A DNA stretch of 64,000 nt, taken from contig NZ_JAVTJJ010000004.1 of the NCBI RefSeq assembly GCF_031843945.1, positions 186,001 through 250,000 of the forward strand, written 5' to 3'. This document shows, piece after piece, positions 26,551 through 33,379 of this stretch (its first letter is position 1; the number at the start of each line of letters is the position of its first letter). Under the pieces are notes generated by a model. That model was given only the letters and a program-made list of their open reading frames with translations, searched no databases and had not been told where the DNA came from. The DNA is from Paracidovorax sp031843945 (GTDB lineage: Bacteria; Pseudomonadota; Gammaproteobacteria; Burkholderiales; Burkholderiaceae_C). A program made the position numbers and the translations under genes.

Positions 26551-26574
26551 TTCGCTGACCCACACATCCAGACC

Positions 26575-26596
26575 AACCGCCTTCGGGCGGTTTTTC
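26575..26596 (+). terminator. Terminator of the OsmB-like gene
   Basis: A 7-bp stem AACCGCC / GGCGGTT closed by a stable TTCG tetraloop and followed by five T, 25 bases after the stop codon. Confidence 0.88.
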
Positions 26597-26697
26597 TTTG
26601 GGCGCCTCCGGCAGGCGCACCCGTTTTTGATGGCCAGCAATCTGCACTTGCGAACCCCGGAACGACTGCGCTGAAGGGAAAAATGCGCAGAGGTCTT

Positions 26698-27348
26698 TCA
26701 CGTCGCGGCTACCTTGTGGCGGCCGGCGCGCCAGGCCCCGAAGATCGCGATGAGGCCGGGAATGAAAATCATCGCCCAGATGATCTTGTCCAGATTTTTC
26801 TGCACCCAGGGGAAGTTGCCGAAGAAGTAGCCAGCGGAGCAGATGCCGAGCACCCACAAAAAGGCGCCGCCCACGTTGTACGCGGTGAATTTGGCCCGGC
26901 TCATCGCGGCCACGCCGGCCACGAAGGGTGCAAAAGTGCGAATGAAGGGCATGAAGCGCGCGATCACGATGGTGATGCCGCCGTACTTTTCATAGAAATT
27001 GTGCGCCTGGTCGAACGCGCGCCTGTTGAACCAGCGCGAGTCTTCCCACTGGAACACCTTGGGGCCGATCTTGCGCCCGATCATGTAGTTGCACTGGTCG
27101 CCCAGAATGGCGGCCGCAATCAGCACCACGCAGGCGATGGAAAAGTCCATCAGCCCCGCTCCGCTCAACGCACCGACGATGAACAGCAGCGAATCGCCCG
27201 GCAAGAACGGCATCACCACCACGCCCGTTTCCACAAACACAATGATGAACAGCAGCGCATAGACCCATGGGCCGTAGCTGGCGACAAAGGCCGCCAGGTG
27301 CTTGTCGACATGCACGATGAAGTCGATCAAAAAGCTCACGAGTTCCAA
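26698..27348 (-). CDS. DedA family membrane protein
   Basis: 216 residues with several membrane helices. The DedA/VTT signature is seen in MPFLPGDSLLFIVGALSG and in the FMPFIRTFAPFVAGVAAMSR amphipathic segment with the essential arginines. DedA proteins act in lipid (undecaprenyl phosphate or phospholipid) flipping and proton homeostasis in the inner membrane. The start is taken as TTG at 27348 (MELVSFLIDFIVHVDKHL), which has AAAGGAA upstream and gives the family's usual N-terminus; the longer ATG frame has a non-family extension. Confidence 0.88.
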   Translation of the reverse strand: MELVSFLIDFIVHVDKHLAAFVASYGPWVYALLFIIVFVETGVVVMPFLPGDSLLFIVGALSGAGLMDFSIACVVLIAAAILGDQCNYMIGRKIGPKVFQWEDSRWFNRRAFDQAHNFYEKYGGITIVIARFMPFIRTFAPFVAGVAAMSRAKFTAYNVGGAFLWVLGICSAGYFFGNFPWVQKNLDKIIWAMIFIPGLIAIFGAWRAGRHKVAAT

Positions 27349-27452
27349 GCCGGTTCCTTTCAAAAAAGCAGCGCGGTAATGTACCTGAGAGGACTTCGCC
27401 GACAGCGCGAGCCCATCGGCGCCCAGCCAGGAAGAAATGCACCCCCATCCAT

Positions 27453-27481
27453 TTGACAAGTAAACCTGACATCCTTAAAGT
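27453..27481 (+). promoter_or_regulatory. Promoter of the membrane protein/XRE regulator pair
   Basis: TTGACA at 27453-27458, a 17-base spacer and TAAAGT at 27476-27481. This is the best sigma-70-type promoter in the window and lies 27 bases before the start codon chosen for the membrane protein gene. It could serve the membrane protein gene and the regulator behind it. Confidence 0.6.
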
Positions 27482-27497
27482 CATGTAAACCTTACAT
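27460..27497 (+). promoter_or_regulatory. Operator-like repeats GTAAACCTGACAT and GTAAACCTTACAT
   Basis: Two near-identical 13-base sites begin at 27460 and 27485, 25 bases apart. The second is part of a perfect palindrome ATGTAA-ACC-TTACAT (27483-27497). One site lies in the spacer between -35 and -10 and the other just after the -10, which is the expected position for a repressor. The XRE-type regulator encoded 430 bases downstream is the obvious candidate. Confidence 0.55.
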
Positions 27498-27507
27498 GGA
27501 GTTCTGG

Positions 27508-27921
27508 ATGTCTGTAGTCAACTCACCCTTTTTCGTCGATGCGTCCCCTAACCGGCGCTACGTCACGAGAACCTTCTTTTTCATGGCCATCTACGCACTC
27601 ATCAATGCAGCCGCGATCTTTGGTGTGTTCGATGCGTGGATCGGCACGCCGGCCGGCTGGGTGCTGGCGCTCGCGGTGGCGTTGCCGATCGCAGGGCAGC
27701 TCTGGACTCTGCTTCGGCTCATCGTCGACAGCGACGAATACCTGCGTGTGCTGTGGGCCAAGCGCGTCATCCTGAGCGCAGGCATCGTCATGGTGGCGTG
27801 CACGGCCTGGGGCTTTGGCGAAACCTATGCCGGGGCGCCGAGCATGCGCACATGGCTTGTCTTTCCGCTGTTCTGGGCCGTATCGGCCGTGGTCTGGCCA
27901 TTTGTACGGTCGAGCCGCTGA
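27508..27921 (+). CDS. Hypothetical inner-membrane protein paired with an XRE regulator
   Basis: 137 residues with four predicted membrane helices (FFFMAIYALINAAAIFGVF, GWVLALAVALPIAGQLW, VILSAGIVMVACTAWGF and LVFPLFWAVSAVVWPF). No family is recognised with certainty. The ATG at 27508 has GGAG at a good distance; an ATG at 27496 four codons earlier lies inside the palindrome. The downstream regulator gene follows after 8 bases, so the two are co-expressed. Confidence 0.7.
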   Translation: MSVVNSPFFVDASPNRRYVTRTFFFMAIYALINAAAIFGVFDAWIGTPAGWVLALAVALPIAGQLWTLLRLIVDSDEYLRVLWAKRVILSAGIVMVACTAWGFGETYAGAPSMRTWLVFPLFWAVSAVVWPFVRSSR

Positions 27922-27929
27922 GCCCAGCG

Positions 27930-28142
27930 ATGAAAAACCGTTTGCGGACACTGCGCGCAGAAGCCGGCTGGACGCAGGCCCAGCTCGCCGAACGCCTGGC
28001 CGTCTCGCGACAGGCCGTGAATGCGCTCGAGGTGGAAAAGCATGATCCATCGCTGGATCTGGCCTACCGCATCAGCGTGGTGTTCGGCCGGCCGGTCGAG
28101 GAGATCTTCGAGAATCCTCACCGACAAAAGAGCCAGCGCTGA
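27930..28142 (+). CDS. Small XRE-family transcriptional regulator
   Basis: 70 residues that are almost only a Cro/C1-type helix-turn-helix: MKNRLRTLRAEAGWTQAQLA, then ERLAVSRQAVNALEVEKHDP and an ISVVFGRPVEEIFE end. Such small regulators are usually encoded with a membrane protein whose expression they control. It probably binds the repeated sites in front of its own operon (27460-27497). It converges with puuD, with 40 bases between. Confidence 0.88.
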   Translation: MKNRLRTLRAEAGWTQAQLAERLAVSRQAVNALEVEKHDPSLDLAYRISVVFGRPVEEIFENPHRQKSQR

Positions 28143-28182
28143 CGCTGATTTAGCGTGCGAGCCGCCGGCGCCTACCTGGCGA

Positions 28183-29406
28183 TTACTTGGCGCTCGCGAT
28201 AGGCGCGCCTGCCTCGAACCACCGTTTGACCAGCGCGCGTTCTTCCTCCGTCATGCCGGTGGCGTTGTTCATGGGCATGAGCTTTTGCACCACCACCTGC
28301 TGGTACACCGCCTGCGCGTGCTGCTGCACGGTAGCGGGCGAATCCAGCCGCAGGTTCTTCATCTGCACCTGCTCGCCATGGCACATGTAGCAGCGCTGCG
28401 CCAGCACGGGCTGCAGCTGGGCGTAGTCCACGGGCTGCGCCGCAGCACCGGCAGCCGCAGCAGGCGTCGACGGCACGACCGAAGGCTTCAAGCCAATGAT
28501 GGTGCCCAGGATCACCGCCAGCCCCACCAGTGCGTAAGGGAGCGGGTGCGCGTTGCGGCCCAGCTTCCAGCCGTGGCGCATCACGAAGAACTGGCGGATG
28601 GCAGCGCCCGCGAACATCATCAGGATGAGGATCAGCCAGTTCTGCGGATGGCCCCAGGTGAAGCTGTAGTGGTTGGACAGCATGGCGAACAGCACCGGCA
28701 GCGTGAAGTAGGTGTTGTGCACGCTGCGCTGCTTGCCGCGTTGGCCGTGGATGGGATCGACCGGCTGGCCGGCCTTCATCTGCGCGATCACCGTGCGCTG
28801 GCCGGGAATGATCCAGAAGAACACGTTGGCGCTCATCGCCGTGGCGATCATTGCGCCCACCAGCAAAAAGGCTGCGCGGCCGGCGAACCAGTGGCACGCC
28901 AGCCACGACGCCAAGCACACCAGCACGAAGACCAGCGCGCCGACGGTGGCGTCGCCATTCTTTCGCTGGCCGAACACGCGGCAGATGGCGTCGTACAGCA
29001 GCCAGAACACCACCAGGAAGGCCAGCGCCACCGCGATGGCCGTGGCCGGCGCCCAGTCCATGCGCGACTTGTCGATCAGGTAGGTGCTGGCGCTCCACAG
29101 GTACGACACCGTGAACAGCGCAAAGCCGCTGATCCAGGTGCTGTAGCTTTCCCAGAAGAACCAATGCAAATTCTTGGGCAACTGCGGCGGCGCGCCGGCG
29201 AACTTGACCGGGTGATAGAACCCGCCGCCGTGCACCGCCCAGAGCTCGCCGCTCACGCCCTGCTTTTTCAGCTCGTCATCGACCGGAGGCGTGAGGCTGG
29301 AATCGAGGAACACGAAGTAGAACGACGAGCCGACCCAGGCGATGGCAGTGATGACGTGGACCCAGCGCAGCAGCAGGTTGGCCCAGTCGAGAAGATAGCT
29401 TTCCAT
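28183..29406 (-). CDS. puuD: Urate hydroxylase PuuD (membrane urate oxidase with cytochrome c domain)
   Basis: 407 residues. The N-terminal part is a multi-helix membrane domain (LLDWANLLLRWVHVITAIAW, then HWFFWESYSTWISGFALFTV and others); the C-terminal part is a cytochrome c with heme motif CYMCH and an axial Met candidate in MPMNNATGMT. PuuD oxidises urate to 5-hydroxyisourate and passes electrons to the respiratory chain instead of making peroxide. Next steps (HiuH, UraD) are encoded nearby. Start at 29406 has GAGAGAAC upstream. Confidence 0.93.
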   Translation of the reverse strand: MESYLLDWANLLLRWVHVITAIAWVGSSFYFVFLDSSLTPPVDDELKKQGVSGELWAVHGGGFYHPVKFAGAPPQLPKNLHWFFWESYSTWISGFALFTVSYLWSASTYLIDKSRMDWAPATAIAVALAFLVVFWLLYDAICRVFGQRKNGDATVGALVFVLVCLASWLACHWFAGRAAFLLVGAMIATAMSANVFFWIIPGQRTVIAQMKAGQPVDPIHGQRGKQRSVHNTYFTLPVLFAMLSNHYSFTWGHPQNWLILILMMFAGAAIRQFFVMRHGWKLGRNAHPLPYALVGLAVILGTIIGLKPSVVPSTPAAAAGAAAQPVDYAQLQPVLAQRCYMCHGEQVQMKNLRLDSPATVQQHAQAVYQQVVVQKLMPMNNATGMTEEERALVKRWFEAGAPIASAK

Positions 29407-29601
29407 GTGTTCTCTCAGCCCCGATGGCGTGTGGGACGCCATGCATAAGAACCTGCTCACCACTGCGGGCGCTCTGAGCAGAAGATTGGGGCCGCGCACC
29501 TTGGCGCTCTTGGTGATGAACGCCGGGGCACCGCTGCGACCTGGATAGACCTGCGAAGTGTATGCAGGATTTGTTCCTGCCGGCGGCAAGCGGCCGCTGG
29601 T

Positions 29602-30459
29602 TCAGGCCGGCTGCTGTGTGATCTGCAACAGCTGCGCCGCCACCGCCACGGCAATCACCTCCGGCGCCTTGTCTGTGATGCCGGGCAACCCGATCGGGCA
29701 AGTGACGCCCGCCAGTTCCGCGTCGGAAAACCCGCGCTCGGCCAGCCGGCGTCGGAAGGTGGCCCACTTGGTGCGGCTGCCGATCATTCCGATGAAGGGC
29801 AGGTCGGCCTGCGTGCGGCGGCGCTGCAGGCAGGCGGCGACGATGTCCAGGTCTTCGGCGTGGCTGAAGCTCATCACCAGCACCAGCGAGCCCGCCGCCA
29901 GCGTGGGCACGGCGCCCTGCACGGGCTCGGAGTGTTCGCACAGCGTGCCGTGTGGCCCACGGGCCAGCATGTCGGGCGGGAAGACGCCGTCGCGGCTGTC
30001 GATCCAGTGCAGCGCGAAGGGCAGCGGCGCCAGCACCCGGGCCAGCGCATGGCCGACGTGGCCGCCGCCGAACAGCGCCAGCGGCTGCAGGCGTGGCGCC
30101 AGCCGCTGGCGCAGCGCCGGAACGTCGGCCACGGTGACACGTTCGAGCCGCACCTGCACCACGCCGCCGCAGCACTGCCCCAGGCTGGGGCCGAGCGCGT
30201 GGCGCACCAGGCGGGTTGCCGGGGCGCCGTCACCAACGCCCGCCGCGCCCAGCCAGTCGCGTGCATCGGCAATCGCCTGCCATTCCAGATGGCCGCCACC
30301 GATGGTGCCGATGACCGGGCCGGCACCGCCGAATACGGCCATCCACGTGCCGGACTCGCGCGGCACCGAGCCTTGGGTAGACTCCACCACCACCAGGCAG
30401 GCGGGCGCCAGGCCCAGGCCTTCCAGCAAGCGATGCAACGCCGTCATTTCCCCACTCAT
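29602..30459 (-). CDS. xdhC: Xanthine dehydrogenase accessory protein XdhC
   Basis: 285 residues. XdhC binds and sulfurates the molybdenum cofactor before insertion into xanthine dehydrogenase. Marks: VVVESTQGSVPRESGTWMAV, GTIGGGHLEWQAI, GQCCGGVVQV, the Rossmann motif ALFGGGHVGHAL, and IGMIGSRTKWATFRRRL with CPIGLPGITDK. Unusually, xdhA and xdhB are not next to it; the enzyme must be encoded outside the window. It is read towards puuD, 195 bases away. An AAGGAC box precedes the ATG. Confidence 0.92.
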   Translation of the reverse strand: MSGEMTALHRLLEGLGLAPACLVVVESTQGSVPRESGTWMAVFGGAGPVIGTIGGGHLEWQAIADARDWLGAAGVGDGAPATRLVRHALGPSLGQCCGGVVQVRLERVTVADVPALRQRLAPRLQPLALFGGGHVGHALARVLAPLPFALHWIDSRDGVFPPDMLARGPHGTLCEHSEPVQGAVPTLAAGSLVLVMSFSHAEDLDIVAACLQRRRTQADLPFIGMIGSRTKWATFRRRLAERGFSDAELAGVTCPIGLPGITDKAPEVIAVAVAAQLLQITQQPA

Positions 30460-30545
30460 CCGAGTCCTTTCATGTGCCGATCCGTATGCCGATCCTGCGC
30501 CTGCACGGCACCGTCGACACAGCATAGCGAGCGACACGCCCCACC

Positions 30546-31094
30546 ATGACCCAGCCGCCCCTGCCCCCCAAGCCTTCGTCGCGCCGCAAGCGCCCCTTCT
30601 GGTTGCCCGCCAGCCTGATGGCGGCCGTGGCCGCGCTGATGAGCGCCTGCCGCCCGCCCAGCGCCCCGACGCGGCCGGAAGAAACACGCCCGAGTGCCAG
30701 CGAGCCGCCCGCCGTGGTCGGCCCCGTGCCGGCGGAGCACGGATCGGCCCGCGCCTCTGCCGCCGCCACGCCGCGCGCCTACCGGCAGGACGCCGCAACG
30801 CACCTGTACGGTTTAAATGCCGATCGCATCCACAAGGGCAAGCTGCCGCCGCTGCTGTACGCCATCGGCGTGCTGGAAGTGGACATCGACAAGGTCGGCC
30901 GCGTGACCGCCGTGCGCTGGCTGCGCGCACCGCGCCATGCGCCTGAAGTGATGAAGGAGATCGAGGGCATGGTGCGAGAAGCGGCGCCCTTTCCCGCGCC
31001 CACGCGCATGGGCAAAGTCACCTACACCGACACTTGGCTGTGGGACAAGTCGGGGCGCTTTCAGCTGGATACCAAGACAGAGGGACAGCTTTGA
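30546..31094 (+). CDS. Putative lipoprotein with a TonB-C-like domain
   Basis: 182 residues: basic N-terminus, hydrophobic helix and lipobox LMSAC (Cys35), a Pro/Ala/Ser-rich linker to about residue 85, and a folded part with YAIGVLEVDIDKVGRVTAVR and KEIEGMVREAAPFPAP, the pattern of TonB C-terminal and TonB_C-like domains. There is no ExbBD nearby and no long Pro-Lys linker, so it is not a typical TonB. Probably a periplasmic, membrane-anchored protein; role unknown. Divergent from xdhC. Confidence 0.65.
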   Translation: MTQPPLPPKPSSRRKRPFWLPASLMAAVAALMSACRPPSAPTRPEETRPSASEPPAVVGPVPAEHGSARASAAATPRAYRQDAATHLYGLNADRIHKGKLPPLLYAIGVLEVDIDKVGRVTAVRWLRAPRHAPEVMKEIEGMVREAAPFPAPTRMGKVTYTDTWLWDKSGRFQLDTKTEGQL

Positions 31095-31180
31095 ATTGAG
31101 GTGCCTAACGCTATCGAATCCATAGCTGCACGCGCCTGAATCCATTGCCATTGCGATAAAAAAGCATCTGCACCGCCCTG

Positions 31181-31216
31181 AAATAAAGCGCTACCAGCTA
31201 TTATTTGTATAGCAAT
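31181..31216 (-). repeat. Dispersed double-hairpin repeat, copy F (truncated)
   Basis: Read on the minus strand: TTGCTATACAAATAATAGC, TGGTAGCGCTTTATT. The second hairpin arm and the AGAGGCC tail are missing. A further GCTAT/ATAGC hairpin (about 31108-31125) followed by decayed sequence lies just to the left, which suggests a second, older remnant. The end of hiuH touches the repeat. Confidence 0.65.
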
Positions 31217-31566
31217 CAAGACCCGCGGTAGGTCGAATAGCTCCAGGGGCTGACCAGCAGCGGCACGTGGTAATGCTGGTCGGCATGGGCCACGCCGAAG
31301 TCCAGGTGCACGACGTTAAGGAAGTTCGGCTCCGGCAGCTCCACCCCGCGCGCTTTGAAGTACGCCGCCACCTCGAAGCTCAGCCGATACGTGCCGGCGC
31401 GCAGACTGGCGTTGTCGAACAGCGGCGCGTCGGTGCGGCCGTCGTGGTTGAGCACGAGTTGCTTGAGCAGCGTGGGCTCGCCGCCGGCCATGGAATACAG
31501 CGACACCGCCATGCCCGCCGCCGGGCAGCCGTGCATCGTGTCGAGAACGTGGGTGCTAAGGCCCAT
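31216..31566 (-). CDS. hiuH: 5-hydroxyisourate hydrolase
   Basis: 116 residues of the transthyretin-like family: MGLSTHVLDTMHGCPAAGMA at the start and the C-terminal signature YHVPLLVSPWSYSTYRGS. The catalytic His/Arg residues are visible (STHVLD, HDGRTDAP, YRGS). It opens the hydantoin ring of 5-hydroxyisourate to OHCU, the substrate of UraD encoded 2 kb away. AGGAGA precedes the ATG. Divergent from a GntR/FCD regulator with a perfect palindrome between them. Confidence 0.95.
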   Translation of the reverse strand: MGLSTHVLDTMHGCPAAGMAVSLYSMAGGEPTLLKQLVLNHDGRTDAPLFDNASLRAGTYRLSFEVAAYFKARGVELPEPNFLNVVHLDFGVAHADQHYHVPLLVSPWSYSTYRGS

Positions 31567-31614
31567 AGGGAATCTCCTGAAGTAACGGCTGGTAGACGGG
31601 GATTGGTGTGGACC

Positions 31615-31632
31615 AAAAGTGTATACACTTTT
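31615..31632. promoter_or_regulatory. GntR/FadR-type operator between hiuH and the regulator gene
   Basis: A perfect 18-base palindrome AAAAGTGTATACACTTTT midway in the 105 bases between the divergent hiuH and regulator genes. Length, symmetry and position are those of an FCD-class GntR operator, so the adjacent regulator probably controls both directions. Related GTATAC-core sites are found at 44145 and 53836. Confidence 0.75.
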
Positions 31633-31671
31633 AGCCAGTCCACTCATCGAATCCACCTGGCTTCGCCACCC

Positions 31672-32349
31672 ATGGAATCTTCTTCCACCAGCGCCATCGT
31701 AGAGTCGCTCACGCGTGCCATCGCGGCGCACCGGCTGCAGCCGGGCACCAAGCTGGTCGAGCAAAAGCTGGCCGACCACTTCGGCGTGTCGCGCACGCTG
31801 GTGCGGCAGGCGCTCTTTCAACTGGCGCAGAACCGTTTGGTCACGCTGGAGCCCGCGCGCGGCGCTTTCGTGTCCACCCCGTCGGTGACCGAGGCGCGCC
31901 AGGTGTTTGCCGTGCGCGGCATGCTGGAAGCCGAGATGACTCGCGCGTTCGTGCGCAGCAGCACGCCGGCCAAGATCCGCGCGCTGCGCGAACACGTCCG
32001 CCGCGAGCAGGCGGCCGTGGAAGGCACTGACGCCAGCAGCCGCACCGAGTTGCTGGGCGACTTCCACGTGCGCATGGCCGAGCTGATGGGCAACGAAGTG
32101 CTGGCGCAGATGCTGGGCGACCTCATCTCGCGCTGCGCGCTCATCACGCTCATGTACCAGTCGGCCAGCGCGGCGGCGCATTCGCACGACGAACATTCGG
32201 CCATCGTCGATGCGCTGGCCGCGCGCGACGAAGCGCTGGCCGTGCAGCTGATGCAGGCCCATTTGATGCATGTGGAAGCCAGCCTGGCCTTCGACCACAA
32301 GCGCCCTCCCAACGACCTGTCGGTGGCCTTGTCGCCCCTGGCACATTGA
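31672..32349 (+). CDS. GntR family regulator, FCD domain (purine island regulator 1)
   Basis: 225 residues: winged-helix domain (residues about 5-70; LVEQKLADHFGVSRTLVRQA) and FCD ligand domain with metal-ligand candidates in LLGDFHVRMAELMGNE and DEHSAIVDALAARDEAL. Such regulators respond to small carboxylates; here a purine-breakdown product is likely. The palindrome in front of its gene is a probable autoregulatory site. The stop overlaps the puuE start by one base, so regulator and enzyme are co-translated. Confidence 0.9.
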   Translation: MESSSTSAIVESLTRAIAAHRLQPGTKLVEQKLADHFGVSRTLVRQALFQLAQNRLVTLEPARGAFVSTPSVTEARQVFAVRGMLEAEMTRAFVRSSTPAKIRALREHVRREQAAVEGTDASSRTELLGDFHVRMAELMGNEVLAQMLGDLISRCALITLMYQSASAAAHSHDEHSAIVDALAARDEALAVQLMQAHLMHVEASLAFDHKRPPNDLSVALSPLAH

Positions 32350-33314
32350 TGACGCCCACCATGACGCTCTACGACTCCACGCTGCCCTACCCGCGCGATC
32401 TGATCGGCTACGGCCGCAACCCGCCGCATGCCCGCTGGCCCGGGCAAGCACGCATCGCCGTGCAGTTCGTGCTGAACTACGAAGAAGGCGCCGAAAACAG
32501 CGTGCTGCACGGCGACGCGGGCAGCGAGCAGTTCCTCTCGGAAATGTTCAACCCCGCGGCCTACCCCGACCGGCACATCAGCATGGAGGGCATTTATGAA
32601 TACGGCTCGCGTGCCGGGGTGTGGCGCCTGCTGCGCGAATTTGAAAAGCGCGGCCTGCCGCTCACGGTGTTCGGCGTGTCGAACGCGCTGCAGCGCCACC
32701 CCGAGCTGACCGCCGCCTTTGCCGAGCTGGGCCACGACATCGCCTGCCACGGCCTGAAGTGGATCCACTACCAGAACGTGCCCGAAGACGTGGAACGCGC
32801 CCACATGGCCGAGGCCATGGACATCATCAAAAAGCTCACCGGCGACCGCCCCCTGGGCTGGTACACCGGCCGCGACAGCCCGCGCACGCGCCGCCTGGTG
32901 GCCGACTACGGCGGCTTTGCCTACGACAGCGACTACTACGGCGACGACCTGCCGTTCTGGATGAAGGTGAAGAAGACCGACGGCACCGATGTCTCGCAAC
33001 TCATCGTGCCCTACACGCTGGACTGCAACGACATGCGCTTCGCGCTGCCGCAAGGCTATTCGCACGCCGACCCGTTCTTTCAATACATGAAGGACACGTT
33101 CGACGCGCTGTATGCCGAGGGCGACCCTGCCGGCGACGACCGCCCCAAGATGATGAGCATCGGCATGCACTGCCGCCTTCTGGGCAAGCCGGGGCGCATC
33201 ACCGCGCTGCAGCGGTTTCTGGACCACATCCAGCAGCACGAGAACGTGTGGGTGTGCCGCCGCATCGACATTGCACGCCACTGGGCGCAGCGGTTCCCGG
33301 CGCCCATTATTTAA
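32349..33314 (+). CDS. puuE: Allantoinase PuuE
   Basis: 321 residues of the polysaccharide-deacetylase-like PuuE family, metal-independent allantoinases that open allantoin to allantoate. Marks: YPRDLIGYGRNPPHARWPGQ at the start, FVLNYEEGAENSVLHGD, ACHGLKWIHYQNV, GWYTGRDSPRTRRLV and ISIGMHCRLLG-like MMSIGMHCRLLGKPGR. Start at 32349 overlaps the regulator stop; an ATG 12 bases later is possible. Repeat copy G begins directly after the stop codon. Confidence 0.94.
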   Translation: MTPTMTLYDSTLPYPRDLIGYGRNPPHARWPGQARIAVQFVLNYEEGAENSVLHGDAGSEQFLSEMFNPAAYPDRHISMEGIYEYGSRAGVWRLLREFEKRGLPLTVFGVSNALQRHPELTAAFAELGHDIACHGLKWIHYQNVPEDVERAHMAEAMDIIKKLTGDRPLGWYTGRDSPRTRRLVADYGGFAYDSDYYGDDLPFWMKVKKTDGTDVSQLIVPYTLDCNDMRFALPQGYSHADPFFQYMKDTFDALYAEGDPAGDDRPKMMSIGMHCRLLGKPGRITALQRFLDHIQQHENVWVCRRIDIARHWAQRFPAPII

Positions 33315-33317
33315 GCC

Positions 33318-33365
33318 AAATCGGCCTCTAGCGCTTGATAAATAAGCGTTGGTAGCTCACTTTTC
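33318..33365 (-). repeat. Dispersed double-hairpin repeat, copy G
   Basis: Read on the minus strand: GTGAGCTACCAACGCTTATT, TATCAAGCGCTAGAGGCCGA, TTT. The first inner hairpin is reduced. It fills the space between puuE and the UraD fusion gene, which are read in the same direction, ending 15 bases before the ATG and just before the ribosome binding site CAGGAG. Confidence 0.8.
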
Positions 33366-33379
33366 AGGAGCAAAACACC

